A stretch of 42,432 nt of DNA from an uncultured Holdemania sp. (GTDB lineage: Bacteria; Bacillota_I; Bacilli_A; Erysipelotrichales; Erysipelotrichaceae). A program made the translations under genes and the position numbers. How positions within the stretch are numbered: position 1 is the first letter of the stretch; the number at the start of each line of letters is the position of its first letter. The stretch is taken from assembly GCA_947037125.1 (NCBI GenBank), contig CAMQTJ010000012.1, positions 1 through 42,432 of the forward strand, in the 5' to 3' direction. Below, one piece after another: positions 14,724-23,101 of this stretch. The notes beneath the pieces are model-generated. The model did not search any database. It was not told the DNA's origin and saw only the letters and a program-made list of their open reading frames with translations.

Positions 14724-14771
14724 AATAAATGGTATTTATGTAGTTAGTTCAGTAAGTTGGACAAATAAATT

Positions 14772-14800
14772 AAGATATTGCCTAGGTAATATCTTTTCTT
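14772..14800 (+). terminator. Terminator of the XRE gene
   Basis: AAGATATTGCC pairs with GGTAATATCTT around a two- to four-base loop (one G-U), followed by TTCTT. The remaining DNA up to 14906 shows no gene. Confidence 0.75.
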
Positions 14801-14906
14801 ATATATAATTGGTTTATGGAATAAGTATAACTGAATATTCAATATTTAAATTGGTAATTTTTATAAATGATCAATCAATTCATTCTTTTAATTAAGAAAA
14901 ATAGCC

Positions 14907-14978
14907 ACTTAATTGTAAAATGATGTCACTTACATAAAATCTATTGTTTAATATAGTAACTTTGCGTAAAATGTAGTT
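14907..14978 (+). promoter_or_regulatory. Promoter of lytTR-liaF with three phased direct repeats
   Basis: Three related direct repeats, ACTTAATTGTAAAATGATGT (14907), ACTTACATAAAATCTATTG (14928) and ACTTTGCGTAAAATGTAGTT (14959), start 21 and 31 bp apart, i.e. two and three helical turns. A -10 TATAGT (14952-14957) and a weak -35 TTACAT (14930-14935) lie among them. LytTR proteins bind helically phased direct repeats, so these are candidate autoregulatory sites. Confidence 0.5.
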
Positions 14979-14997
14979 AAGTTATGGGGGTGATCAA

Positions 14998-15456
14998 ATG
15001 AAAGTTAAATTAGTGATAGATGAAACACTTGTGGAAGATGAAATTATTGTTAAATGTCGTGAACTTAGCGATGAAATTATTTTGTTGCAAAAGCATATTA
15101 AAAACTTGAAGCAAGAAAGTAATAAAATATGCTTGAGTAAAAATGATATGGAATACTACATCGATACTAAAGATATACTTTTCTTTGAAACAACAAATAC
15201 TGAGGTTTGTGCTCATACAGTCGATGATGTATATTATATTAAGATGAAGCTTTATGAATTAGAAGAAATGTTGAAAAACAATTTCACAAGAATATCAAAA
15301 TCAACGGTTATAAATATTGATCAAATATATGCAATTGAAAAAAATATTTATTCTAGTAACTTAGTAATATTTAAAAATTCTCATAAGAAAATATATGTAA
15401 CCAGAGTTTACTATAAAAGTATGAAAGAAAAACTACAAGAAAGTAGAGGAAGATAA
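14998..15456 (+). CDS. LytTR-domain DNA-binding regulator without receiver domain
   Basis: A 152-residue protein. An N-terminal segment (1-45) includes a possible coiled coil (SDEIILLQKHIKNLKQE). The LytTR DNA-binding domain spans about 50-148, with MEYYIDTKDILFFETTN, the YYIKMKLYELEEML stretch and FTRISKSTVINIDQIYAI, which is the family core. No phospho-receiver domain is present, as in the small LytTR regulators paired with membrane proteins. GGGGTG precedes the ATG. One base separates its stop from the LiaF-like gene, so the pair is translationally linked. Autoregulation through the upstream repeats is inferred. Confidence 0.85.
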   Translation: MKVKLVIDETLVEDEIIVKCRELSDEIILLQKHIKNLKQESNKICLSKNDMEYYIDTKDILFFETTNTEVCAHTVDDVYYIKMKLYELEEMLKNNFTRISKSTVINIDQIYAIEKNIYSSNLVIFKNSHKKIYVTRVYYKSMKEKLQESRGR

Positions 15457-15457
15457 A

Positions 15458-16204
15458 ATGAATAAAAGTAAAATATTTGGAGTTTTTTTGATAGTAGGTT
15501 CAATAATGATGTTGTTAAGTGGGATGGATATTATTGCGGATTTTAATATGTTTAAAGTATTTGGATCAATATTTTTGGTTTATATATTAATTGAAAGTAT
15601 CTTTAAAGGTAAGTATTCAATGATTGTATTTTCGATTGCATTTTTAGCGATAATGTTTGCAAGTGAACTTGAAATTGAAGCAATTTCACCATGGCCAATA
15701 TTTTTTGCAGCAGGAATGATATCGGTAGGAATGAATATTATTGGAGTTAAAGATAGAAAGTCTAAATTTAAAGGAAACTTTAATAATAGATGGGGATATA
15801 ATTGGGATAAAAGAAACAAATCATATTATAAAGATTCAAATGACTATGAAGATTATTCAAGTAATAGTGGTAGTGTAATTAATGAAACTGTTAGTTTTAC
15901 AGAAAGTGTACGATATATCAACTCTCAAGATTTCAAAACAGCAAATATAAAAACATCTTTTGCGAGTGCTATTTTATATTTTGATAATGCGATTATCAAA
16001 GAAAGTGCACATGTTAATTTAAATTTAAATTTTGGCGAGGTTAAAATGTATGTTCCAAAACATTGGAATGTAGTTGTGAATACAAGCCAATTTATGGCAG
16101 GTGTTGAAATTAATGATCGATATGCTAATCATAATGAAAATTCACCTACACTATATATCAATGGAAGTGTTGCTTTTGGCGGTCTTGAAATAAATTATGT
16201 ATAA
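15458..16204 (+). CDS. LiaF-like membrane protein (cell-envelope stress)
   Basis: A 248-residue protein. Four membrane helices (about 6-24, 30-46, 50-66, 72-94) form a LiaI/LiaF-type transmembrane region. A polar linker rich in N, Y and K (100-140) follows, then a C-terminal beta-rich domain (about 145-248) as in the 'cell wall-active antibiotics response' part of LiaF. LiaF in Bacillus inhibits the LiaRS system. Here the partner is a LytTR protein, suggesting that the membrane protein controls that regulator's activity. Few or no bases lie between the genes. Confidence 0.8.
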   Translation: MNKSKIFGVFLIVGSIMMLLSGMDIIADFNMFKVFGSIFLVYILIESIFKGKYSMIVFSIAFLAIMFASELEIEAISPWPIFFAAGMISVGMNIIGVKDRKSKFKGNFNNRWGYNWDKRNKSYYKDSNDYEDYSSNSGSVINETVSFTESVRYINSQDFKTANIKTSFASAILYFDNAIIKESAHVNLNLNFGEVKMYVPKHWNVVVNTSQFMAGVEINDRYANHNENSPTLYINGSVAFGGLEINYV

Positions 16205-16209
16205 AAGAC

Positions 16210-16238
16210 TTGCAGTATTGATATAACTGATGTATGAT
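16210..16238 (+). promoter_or_regulatory. Promoter of rplK-rplA
   Basis: TTGCAG (16210-16215) and TATGAT (16233-16238) with a 17-nt spacer. The -10 overlaps the hairpin at 16237-16269. Confidence 0.5.
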
Positions 16239-16269
16239 ATTAAAGCACTCGTGTAGTGCTTTTAATATT
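16237..16269 (+). terminator. Hairpin between liaF and rplK, probable terminator of liaF
   Basis: ATATTAAAGCACT pairs with AGTGCTTTTAATAT (one bulged T) around CGTGT. The A/T flanks could allow termination on either strand. It would also lie at the start of an rplK transcript made from the promoter just upstream. Confidence 0.6.
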
Positions 16270-16271
16270 GC

Positions 16272-16300
16272 GTGGTAGAATTGACTAATTCGTTTACCAC
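16272..16300 (+). promoter_or_regulatory. Candidate L1-binding hairpin in the rplK-rplA leader
   Basis: The outer stem is GTGGTA/TACCAC (6 bp). A 3-nt one-sided bulge (GTT, 16292-16294) follows, then the inner stem GAATT/AATTC with loop GACT. It lies 34 nt before rplK. L1 represses the L11-L1 operon in many bacteria through a leader hairpin with an asymmetric loop; the assignment here is by position and shape only. Confidence 0.35.
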
Positions 16301-16333
16301 TGCACAAGCAATCAAAATAAGGAGGTAAGTCTT

Positions 16334-16756
16334 GTGAGTAAAAGAGTCGCTAAAGTCGCTAAGTTGGTATTCCCAGCTGGTGGAGCTAAACCGGGACCAG
16401 CCCTAGCATCTGCTGGAATTAACATGCCTAAATTCTGTACTGCATTTAACGATGCAACTCGTGACAGAATGGGGGACAATGTACCTGTAATTATTACAGC
16501 GTTTGAAGATAAATCATTTACATTTATCCTTAAAACATCACCTGCATCAGATTTAATTAAAAAAGCTGCTGGAATCAAATCTGGTTCTGGAAGTCCTAAA
16601 ACAACAAAAGTTGGTACTATAACTGCTGATCAATGTAGAGAAATCGCTACATATAAATTACCAGATTTAAATGCTAATGATGTTGAAGCTGCAATGCGTA
16701 TCGTTGCAGGAACTGCACGCAACATGGGTGTAGTTGTTGAAGGGATGGATAATTAA
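16334..16756 (+). CDS. rplK: 50S ribosomal protein L11
   Basis: A 140-residue L11. The N-terminal domain has [33 protein letters not shown] and the RNA-binding C-terminal domain has [17 protein letters not shown] and [15 protein letters not shown]. It starts with GTG, preceded by AAGGAGG. It supports the GTPase-associated centre used by EF-G and RelA. It is followed immediately by rplA; rplJ and rplL are not nearby. Confidence 0.96.
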   Translation: MSKRVAKVAKLVFPAGGAKPGPALASAGINMPKFCTAFNDATRDRMGDNVPVIITAFEDKSFTFILKTSPASDLIKKAAGIKSGSGSPKTTKVGTITADQCREIATYKLPDLNANDVEAAMRIVAGTARNMGVVVEGMDN

Positions 16757-17440
16757 ATGGCTAAACATGGTAAAAAATATTTAGAGGCTGCTAAACTTGT
16801 AGACAGCACAAAAACATATAGTGTTGAAGAAGCAATTGCTTTAGCACAAAAAACAAATGTTGCTAATTTTGATGCTTCTGTTGAACTTGCAATTAATTTG
16901 AATGTTGATCCTCGTCATGCTGATCAACAAATTCGTGGAGCTATGGTTCTTCCAAACGGAACTGGACGTTCTCAAAAAGTTCTTGTAGTAACTCAAGGTG
17001 CTAAAGAGCAAGAAGCAAAAGATGCTGGAGCAGATTTTGTTGGTGGTAAAGAAATTCTTGAAGACATCAAAAAAGGTTGGTTTGATTTCGATATTATCGT
17101 TGCAACTCCAGACATGATGGCTCAACTTGGTAAATTAGGTAAGATTTTAGGACCTAAAGGTTTAATGCCTAATCCAAAAACAGGAACTGTTACAATGAAT
17201 GTTGCTAACGCTGTTTCTGAAATCAAAAAAGGTAAAGTAGAATACCGTGTTGACAAAGAAGGAAACATTAACTGTTTAATCGGAAAATGTTCATTCACAA
17301 CTGAAGCTTTAGTTGAGAACTTTAATGCTATTCATGGTGTTATTGCAAAAGCTAGACCATCAGCTGTAAAAGGTACTTACATGACAAGTGTAACTGTATC
17401 TACAACAATGGGGCCTGGAATTGCTGTATCTGCTGATTAA
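16757..17440 (+). CDS. rplA: 50S ribosomal protein L1
   Basis: A 227-residue L1 of the usual length. Signatures are [32 protein letters not shown] near the N-terminus, and [15 protein letters not shown] (about 133-147). It forms the L1 stalk of the ribosome and is a likely translational repressor of its own operon. The ATG directly follows the rplK stop, so translation is coupled. A terminator follows, ending the two-gene operon. Confidence 0.96.
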   Translation: MAKHGKKYLEAAKLVDSTKTYSVEEAIALAQKTNVANFDASVELAINLNVDPRHADQQIRGAMVLPNGTGRSQKVLVVTQGAKEQEAKDAGADFVGGKEILEDIKKGWFDFDIIVATPDMMAQLGKLGKILGPKGLMPNPKTGTVTMNVANAVSEIKKGKVEYRVDKEGNINCLIGKCSFTTEALVENFNAIHGVIAKARPSAVKGTYMTSVTVSTTMGPGIAVSAD

Positions 17441-17449
17441 TTAATCTAT

Positions 17450-17485
17450 AAAACTTCTGTCGAGAAATCGTTAGAAGTTTTTTTT
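17450..17485 (+). terminator. Terminator of rplK-rplA
   Basis: AAAACTTCT pairs with AGAAGTTTT. The loop can form a small inner CGA/TCG pairing around GAAA. A run of eight T follows. Confidence 0.9.
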
Positions 17486-17539
17486 ATGTTAATTATAAAA
17501 TAAAACTATAATGATAGGTTATGCAATAAATATCATTTG

Positions 17540-17568
17540 TTGTAAAAGCGATATAGGCGTGTTATAGT
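17540..17568 (+). promoter_or_regulatory. Promoter of the sodium symporter gene
   Basis: TTGTAA (17540-17545) and TATAGT (17563-17568) with a 17-nt spacer. Confidence 0.5.
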
Positions 17569-17596
17569 TATAATCATTACTTGAAAGGGGAAAAGT

Positions 17597-18904
17597 ATGG
17601 AAAAAACTAAATTTTCATCAAAGTTTACATTTGTTTTAGCTGCTGTTGGATCGGCTGTGGGGATGGGTAATATCTGGATGTTCCCATATCGTGTTGGACA
17701 ATACGGTGGTGCGGCGTTTTTGTTGCCATATTTTTTGTTTGTGGCACTATTCGCCTATGTAGGTCTTTCTAGTGAGTTTGCATTTGGTAGATTAACGTCT
17801 ACAGGACCTGTTGGTTCATTTGATTTTGCATTTAAAGAAAAAGGTAAAAAACATGGAGCCATTGTTGGATGTATTCCTATGGTTGGTACTGTTGGGATTG
17901 CTATAGGTTATGCAGTAATTGTAGGTTGGGTTTTTAGGTATTTATTGGGTTCTATAGATGGAAGTATGTTCTTAGTGGAATCAGATATCTTTTTCTCACA
18001 AATTTCAAACTCTTTTGGTAGTATTCCTTTTCACTTAATTGCAATTGTGGCTACAATGCTTATCATTGGAAGTGGTGTTTTAAAAGGTATCGAAAAGATT
18101 TCAAAGTTTATGATGCCGACATTTTTTATATTGTTTTTAATTATAGCAATTAGAGTTGCGTTTTTGCCAGGTGCAATTGAAGGATATAAATATTTGTTCA
18201 TACCTAAATGGGAGTTTTTACTTAATCCAATGACATGGATTATGGCGATGGGGCAAGCGTTCTTTTCTCTATCGATTGCTGCATCTGGAATGATAATTTA
18301 TGGAAGTTATTTAAGTAAAAAAGAAGATGTTGTGAAATTATCAATAGTAACAGCAATTTTAGATACTTCTGCAGCACTTTTAGCTAGTTTTGTAATTATA
18401 CCTGCAATTTTTGCGTTTGGTATGGATCCGACAGCGGGGCCGAGTTTAATGTTTATAACAATGCCTAAAGTATTTGCTCAAATGCCTATGGGAGAATTGT
18501 TTGCTATTGTCTTTTTTACCTCAGTATTATTTGCAGGAATTACATCTTTAGTTAATATGCTAGAAGTGGCGAGTGAGGCTTGTATTACTCAACTTAATAT
18601 TAGTCGTAAAAAAGCAGTAATAATAATTGGTATTTTAACTTTTGGTGTTGGTATATTTATTGAAAATGTTGATGTGCTAGGTCTTTGGATGGATTTGGTT
18701 ACAATATATATTGTTCCGTTTGGTGCGTTATTAGGGGCGGTTGTTATTTTTTATATTTTGCCTAAAAATAAATTAATGTGTGAAATCAATTTAAATGCAA
18801 AAAAGGCTAAAGGTAACTTATATTATAATACAGGTAAATATATTTATGTTGCAATAACATTGATTGTTTTAATTTTAGGGATTATTTTAGGTGGTATTGG
18901 TTAG
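17597..18904 (+). CDS. Sodium-dependent transporter, NSS/SNF family
   Basis: A 435-residue membrane protein with about 11 helices. Helix 1 carries the NSS sodium-site signature VGSAVGMGNIWMFPYRVGQY (17-36), followed by GGAAFLLPY. The later FFSLSIAASGMIIYGSYL (helix 6 region) and FAGITSLVNMLE (helix 8) also belong to the family. These transporters import amino acids or similar compounds with Na+ (LeuT and MhsT are models); the substrate cannot be told from sequence. AAAGGGG is the ribosome-binding site. It is transcribed alone, between rplA and an MgtC gene. Confidence 0.93.
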   Translation: MEKTKFSSKFTFVLAAVGSAVGMGNIWMFPYRVGQYGGAAFLLPYFLFVALFAYVGLSSEFAFGRLTSTGPVGSFDFAFKEKGKKHGAIVGCIPMVGTVGIAIGYAVIVGWVFRYLLGSIDGSMFLVESDIFFSQISNSFGSIPFHLIAIVATMLIIGSGVLKGIEKISKFMMPTFFILFLIIAIRVAFLPGAIEGYKYLFIPKWEFLLNPMTWIMAMGQAFFSLSIAASGMIIYGSYLSKKEDVVKLSIVTAILDTSAALLASFVIIPAIFAFGMDPTAGPSLMFITMPKVFAQMPMGELFAIVFFTSVLFAGITSLVNMLEVASEACITQLNISRKKAVIIIGILTFGVGIFIENVDVLGLWMDLVTIYIVPFGALLGAVVIFYILPKNKLMCEINLNAKKAKGNLYYNTGKYIYVAITLIVLILGIILGGIG

Positions 18905-19073
18905 TAGCTAATGAGACAGTTATATATAACATTGTTTTTTATAGGTAATATTAATGATAATAGATTTATTTAAGAAAAATTATTGTTATGTTTAAAGTTT
19001 TGTATTTCTGTGAATATATAATTAAAAAAAATAGCGAACATATAATATATATATATAGAATAGAGGGGTTTTT

Positions 19074-19757
19074 GTGAAAGTTATAGATATATTACAGAAC
19101 TATAATTTATACTCTGTAATGTTTAGGTTGTTTTCTTCTTTGATTATCGGTGTAATAATTGGGTATGACAGATCAAAAAAAGGAAGTCCTGCCGGAGTTA
19201 AGACTCATTCTTTAGTGTGTATTGGCGCTTCACTAGTGATGCTTACTGGGGAATTTTGCAATATTAAATACGGACAGAGTGATATAACAAGGATGGCTGC
19301 TCAAGTAATAAGTGGGATTGGGTTTTTAGGTGCTGGAACAATATTAGTTACAGGGAAGAATCAAATAAAAGGATTGACATCTGCTGCAGGTATTTGGTTT
19401 AGTGCATGTGTTGGTATTGCGATAGGTGCAGGTTTTTATGTTGGGGCATTTGTTGCTGCTTTAATGGAAGTTGTAATTATGAATTTATTTACTAAATTAA
19501 AGATCGATGATGCAAGTGATACGATAAAATTTAATCTAGGATACAATAACCATTTAAATTTAGGCGAACTTATCAAAGTAATAAAAGAAAGTAATGCTGA
19601 AGTGATATGTGTAGATCATGATCTATTCTCAGGGTTTGATGTAGATGCTAATAAATATGCCGTTATAACAATACAAATGGAAGATAAAGATAAAACTAAT
19701 CAATTATTTAATGATTTAACTAAGGCTAAAGGGATTATTTATGTTAGTGTTGTGTAA
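19074..19757 (+). CDS. MgtC/SapB family membrane protein
   Basis: A 227-residue protein. The N-terminal membrane domain has IIGYDRSKKGSPAGVKTHSLVCIGASLVM, VISGIGFLGAGTIL and GLTSAAGIWFSACVGIAIGAG, which are MgtC signatures. A cytoplasmic C-terminal region (about 145-227) is probably ACT-like. MgtC proteins act in magnesium limitation and virulence in some bacteria; most paralogues are uncharacterised. It starts with GTG after GAGGGG with a 5-nt spacer. That ribosome-binding site (AGGGGTTT, 19064-19071) is an exact 8-nt complement of the shared sRNA loop. An AT-dinucleotide tract lies just upstream. Confidence 0.9.
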   Translation: MKVIDILQNYNLYSVMFRLFSSLIIGVIIGYDRSKKGSPAGVKTHSLVCIGASLVMLTGEFCNIKYGQSDITRMAAQVISGIGFLGAGTILVTGKNQIKGLTSAAGIWFSACVGIAIGAGFYVGAFVAALMEVVIMNLFTKLKIDDASDTIKFNLGYNNHLNLGELIKVIKESNAEVICVDHDLFSGFDVDANKYAVITIQMEDKDKTNQLFNDLTKAKGIIYVSVV

Positions 19758-19781
19758 TAGTGTAATTTTGGTTATTGGATA

Positions 19782-19827
19782 AAATAAGGGGATAAAAGCG
19801 ATAATAATTTCTTTTATCCCCTTATTT
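19782..19827 (+). terminator. Long perfect hairpin after mgtC
   Basis: A 17-bp perfect stem (19782-19798 with 19811-19827) around a 12-nt loop. It ends in an AT-rich stretch rather than a plain T run. It probably terminates or stabilises the mgtC transcript and also isolates the str operon. Confidence 0.75.
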
Positions 19828-19878
19828 ATATATATAATAAATAAAAATAAAAAAAGTTGTAATATTTATTGAAAAAGA

Positions 19879-19907
19879 TTGACTTTAAAAATCAATAGTG
19901 ATATTAT
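19879..19907 (+). promoter_or_regulatory. Promoter of rpsL-rpsG-fusA
   Basis: TTGACT (19879-19884) and TATTAT (19902-19907) with a 17-nt spacer. Confidence 0.8.
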
Positions 19908-19915
19908 GTTAAAGC

Positions 19916-19983
19916 TTAGCGATACTAGGGTTCCGTAAGGGAACTTATTATTAGGCTAAAGTATGACACACTTGGATGTGTGT
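19916..19983 (+). promoter_or_regulatory. Structured leader of the str operon
   Basis: The predicted transcript begins near 19914. TTAGC (19916-19920) pairs with GCTAA (19955-19959), enclosing a hairpin of GGTTCC with GGAACT-type pairing around GTAAG. A second hairpin ACACAC/GTGTGT (19966-19971 with 19978-19983) stands before the rpsL ribosome-binding site. This is a candidate ribosomal-protein autoregulatory leader; the binding protein is unknown. Confidence 0.45.
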
Positions 19984-20009
19984 GCACAAATCTTGAAAGG
20001 AGAAACAGT

Positions 20010-20429
20010 ATGCCAACAATTAATCAATTAGTTCGTCAAGGTCGTACAAATAAAGTTTGGAAATCAAAATCACCAGCTTTAAATAGAGGATATAACTCTA
20101 AGAAACGTGTAGTAACAGAAATCTCTTCACCACAAAAAAGAGGAGTTTGTACACGTGTAGGAACAATGACACCTAAGAAACCAAACTCAGCACTTCGTAA
20201 ATACGCTCGTGTTCGTTTAAGTAATGGTATGGAAGTTACAGCTTACATTCCTGGAATCGGACACAATTTACAAGAACATAGTGTTGTTTTAATTCGTGGA
20301 GGTCGTGTTAAAGACTTACCAGGAGTTAGATATCACATTATCCGTGGAACACTTGACTGCGCAGGTGTTAGCGAACGTAGACAATCTCGTTCTTTATACG
20401 GAACAAAAAGACCAAAAGCAGCTAAGTAA
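20010..20429 (+). CDS. rpsL: 30S ribosomal protein S12
   Basis: A 139-residue S12 of the decoding centre. Signatures are [11 protein letters not shown] at the N-terminus and [24 protein letters not shown]. The streptomycin-region lysines are the wild-type form (TPKKPNS and [12 protein letters not shown]). The ATG at 20010 follows AAAGGAG; an in-frame GTG at 19980 is in the leader hairpin and adds non-family residues. First gene of the str operon. Confidence 0.97.
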   Translation: MPTINQLVRQGRTNKVWKSKSPALNRGYNSKKRVVTEISSPQKRGVCTRVGTMTPKKPNSALRKYARVRLSNGMEVTAYIPGIGHNLQEHSVVLIRGGRVKDLPGVRYHIIRGTLDCAGVSERRQSRSLYGTKRPKAAK

Positions 20430-20454
20430 CTAACTAAGTAAGGAGGAAAATAAA

Positions 20455-20925
20455 ATGCCAAGAAAAGGTTATATTGCGAAAAGAGATGTACTTATAGATC
20501 CAATTTACAATTCAAAACTTGTTACTCGTTTAATCAACAAAGTAATGATTGACGGAAAACGTGGAATTGCACAAACTATACTTTACAATGCTTTCGATAT
20601 CATAGAAGAAAAAACTGGTCGTGAACCAATGGAAGTATTCGAAAAAGCTTTAGAAAATATTATGCCACTTTTAGAGCTTAAAGCTCGTCGTGTAGGTGGA
20701 ACAAACTATCAAGTTCCTGTTGAAGTTTCTAAGGAAAGACGTTTAACTTTAGGGTTACGTTGGTTAGTAAACTATTCAAGACTTCGTAATGAAAAAACAA
20801 TGGAGTTAAGATTAGCTAATGAAATTATTGATGCAGCTAATGGTTCTGGAGCATCTGTTAAGAAAAAAGATGATATTCACAGAATGGCTGAAGCAAATAA
20901 AGCATTTGCTCACTACCGCTGGTAG
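20455..20925 (+). CDS. rpsG: 30S ribosomal protein S7
   Basis: A 156-residue S7 of standard length, a primary binder of the 16S 3' domain. It has [13 protein letters not shown], the helix [27 protein letters not shown], and the C-terminal [25 protein letters not shown] precedes the ATG. It follows rpsL by 25 nt and precedes fusA. S7 is the usual repressor of this operon in E. coli; whether that applies here is unknown. Confidence 0.97.
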   Translation: MPRKGYIAKRDVLIDPIYNSKLVTRLINKVMIDGKRGIAQTILYNAFDIIEEKTGREPMEVFEKALENIMPLLELKARRVGGTNYQVPVEVSKERRLTLGLRWLVNYSRLRNEKTMELRLANEIIDAANGSGASVKKKDDIHRMAEANKAFAHYRW

Positions 20926-20942
20926 GAAAGGGGACACCATAG

Positions 20943-23018
20943 ATGGAACGCGAATTCGCACTAGCAAATACACGTAATATCGGTATCATGGCTCATATTG
21001 ATGCTGGTAAAACTACTACTACTGAGCGTATTCTTTTCTATACAGGGAAAACTCACAAAATTGGGGAAACTCATGATGGAGCTTCTCAAATGGACTGGAT
21101 GGCTCAAGAGCAAGAACGTGGTATTACAATAACATCAGCTGCAACAACAGCTGCATGGAAGGGTCACCGCATCAACATTATCGATACTCCAGGTCACGTT
21201 GACTTCACTGTTGAAGTTGAACGTTCACTACGTGTATTAGATGGTGCTGTTACAGTATTAGACTCTAAAGCTGGAGTTGAACCTCAAACTGAAACAGTTT
21301 GGCGCCAAGCTACAACTTATAAAGTTCCTCGTATCGTATTTTGTAATAAAATGGATGCAACAGGAGCTGATTTCCAAATGGCAGTTGATACTATTGGAGA
21401 TCGTTTAGGGGCAAAAGCTTGTCCAATTCAATTACCAATTGGTGCTGAAAATACTTTTAGCGCAATTATCGATGTATTGGAAAGAAAATGTCACGTTTAT
21501 AAAGATGATTTAGGAAATGAAGTTACTATAACTGAAGTTCCTGAAGATATGAAAGAACTTGTAGAAAAAACACGTTATGAACTAATCGAAATGGTTGCTG
21601 ACTTCAATGAAGAATTGATGATGAAAGTTCTTGACGGAGAAGAGCCAACAGTAGAAGACATCAAAACTGCTATCAGAAATGGTGTTATCGAATGTGAATT
21701 CTTCCCAGTATTATGTGGTTCTGCATACAAAAATAAAGGTGTTAAATTAATGCTTGATGCAGTAATTGATTACCTTCCATCACCTTTAGATGTACCAGCT
21801 ATTGAGGGTACACTTGAAGATGGTACAATAGAAACTAGACCTTCTGATGATAAAGCTCCATTTGCTGCTTTAGCATTTAAAGTTATGACTGACCCATTTG
21901 TAGGAAGATTAACTTTCTTCCGCGTGTACTCAGGTACTGCAAAATCAGGTAGTTATATTACTAATGCTACAAAAGATACTCGTGAACGTTTCGGGCGTCT
22001 TGTACAAATGCATGCTAATCACCGTGTAGAAATTGAAGAAGTACATGCTGGAGACATCGCTGCTGCTGTTGGACTTAAGGTTACAACAACTGGTGATACT
22101 CTTTGTGAAGAAAAATCTCCAATTATCTTAGAATCTATGAATTTCCCAGATCCTGTTATTCAGATGTCAGTTGAGCCTAAAACAAAAGCTGACTCAGATA
22201 AAATGGGTCTTGCATTATCTAAACTTGCAGAAGAAGATCCAACTTTTAAAACATATACAGATGATGAAACTGGTCAAACAATCATCGCAGGAATGGGTGA
22301 ACTTCACCTAGACATCCTTGTTGATCGTATGAGACGTGAATTCAAAGTTGAAGCTAATGTTGGTGCCCCTCAAGTTGCTTACCGTGAAACAATCAGAGAA
22401 TCTGCTGAGTGTGAAGGTAAATTTGTACGTCAATCTGGTGGACGTGGACAATATGGACATGTTTGGATCAAATTCGAGCCTAATGAAGAAGGTAAAGGAT
22501 TTGAATGGGTTGATGCAGTTGTTGGTGGAACAGTTCCTCGTGAATATATTAAACCAGCATACGAAGGTTTAAAAGCTGCTTTAAACAACGGACTTCAATT
22601 CGGATTCCCTGTTGTTGATATTAAAGCTACTTTATTTGACGGTTCTTATCATGATGTCGATTCAAGTGAAATGGCATATAAAATTGCTGCTTCAATGGCA
22701 TTAAAAGTTGCTGCTAAAAAATGTAAAGCTGTATTATTAGAACCAATTATGAGTGTTGAAGTTACGGCTCCAACTGATTACTTAGGTTCAGTAATGGGTG
22801 ATATTACAAAACGTCGTGGACAAATCAGAGATCAAGAAGAAAGAGCAAATGCTATCGTTGTTAGATCATTTGTACCACTTTCAGAAATGTTCGGATATTC
22901 TACAGACTTACGTTCATTCACACAAGGTCGTGGTAACTATACTATGACTATGGACCATTATTCAGAAGTGCCTAAGAGCATCGCTGAAAAAGTTGCAAAA
23001 AAATCATCTGAAGAATAA
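20943..23018 (+). CDS. fusA: Elongation factor G
   Basis: A 691-residue translational GTPase that drives translocation and, with RRF, ribosome recycling. The P-loop is [19 protein letters not shown] (17-35), switch II is DTPGHVDF, and [10 protein letters not shown] gives the NKxD motif. Domains II-V follow, with [18 protein letters not shown] and [14 protein letters not shown]. The ribosome-binding site GGAAAGGGG overlaps the end of rpsG, so the two are coupled. It is followed by tuf, which also has its own promoter. Confidence 0.98.
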   Translation: MEREFALANTRNIGIMAHIDAGKTTTTERILFYTGKTHKIGETHDGASQMDWMAQEQERGITITSAATTAAWKGHRINIIDTPGHVDFTVEVERSLRVLDGAVTVLDSKAGVEPQTETVWRQATTYKVPRIVFCNKMDATGADFQMAVDTIGDRLGAKACPIQLPIGAENTFSAIIDVLERKCHVYKDDLGNEVTITEVPEDMKELVEKTRYELIEMVADFNEELMMKVLDGEEPTVEDIKTAIRNGVIECEFFPVLCGSAYKNKGVKLMLDAVIDYLPSPLDVPAIEGTLEDGTIETRPSDDKAPFAALAFKVMTDPFVGRLTFFRVYSGTAKSGSYITNATKDTRERFGRLVQMHANHRVEIEEVHAGDIAAAVGLKVTTTGDTLCEEKSPIILESMNFPDPVIQMSVEPKTKADSDKMGLALSKLAEEDPTFKTYTDDETGQTIIAGMGELHLDILVDRMRREFKVEANVGAPQVAYRETIRESAECEGKFVRQSGGRGQYGHVWIKFEPNEEGKGFEWVDAVVGGTVPREYIKPAYEGLKAALNNGLQFGFPVVDIKATLFDGSYHDVDSSEMAYKIAASMALKVAAKKCKAVLLEPIMSVEVTAPTDYLGSVMGDITKRRGQIRDQEERANAIVVRSFVPLSEMFGYSTDLRSFTQGRGNYTMTMDHYSEVPKSIAEKVAKKSSEE

Positions 23019-23025
23019 AAAAATA

Positions 23026-23054
23026 TTGATTTTATCTGTTATTTGATTTAAAAT
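23026..23054 (+). promoter_or_regulatory. Internal promoter of tuf
   Basis: TTGATT (23026-23031) and TAAAAT (23049-23054) with a 17-nt spacer, in the 83-nt gap between fusA and tuf. It would allow extra EF-Tu expression. Confidence 0.6.
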
Positions 23055-23101
23055 GTAAGTGCATATTGCACAAAATATAAACTAATAGGAGGAATTACAA
23101 A

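Noticed and set aside
19041-19058. AT dinucleotide tract before mgtC as a phase-variable repeat
   Set aside because: Only about seven AT units, interrupted, in a genome that is AT-rich; nothing links its length to promoter spacing.
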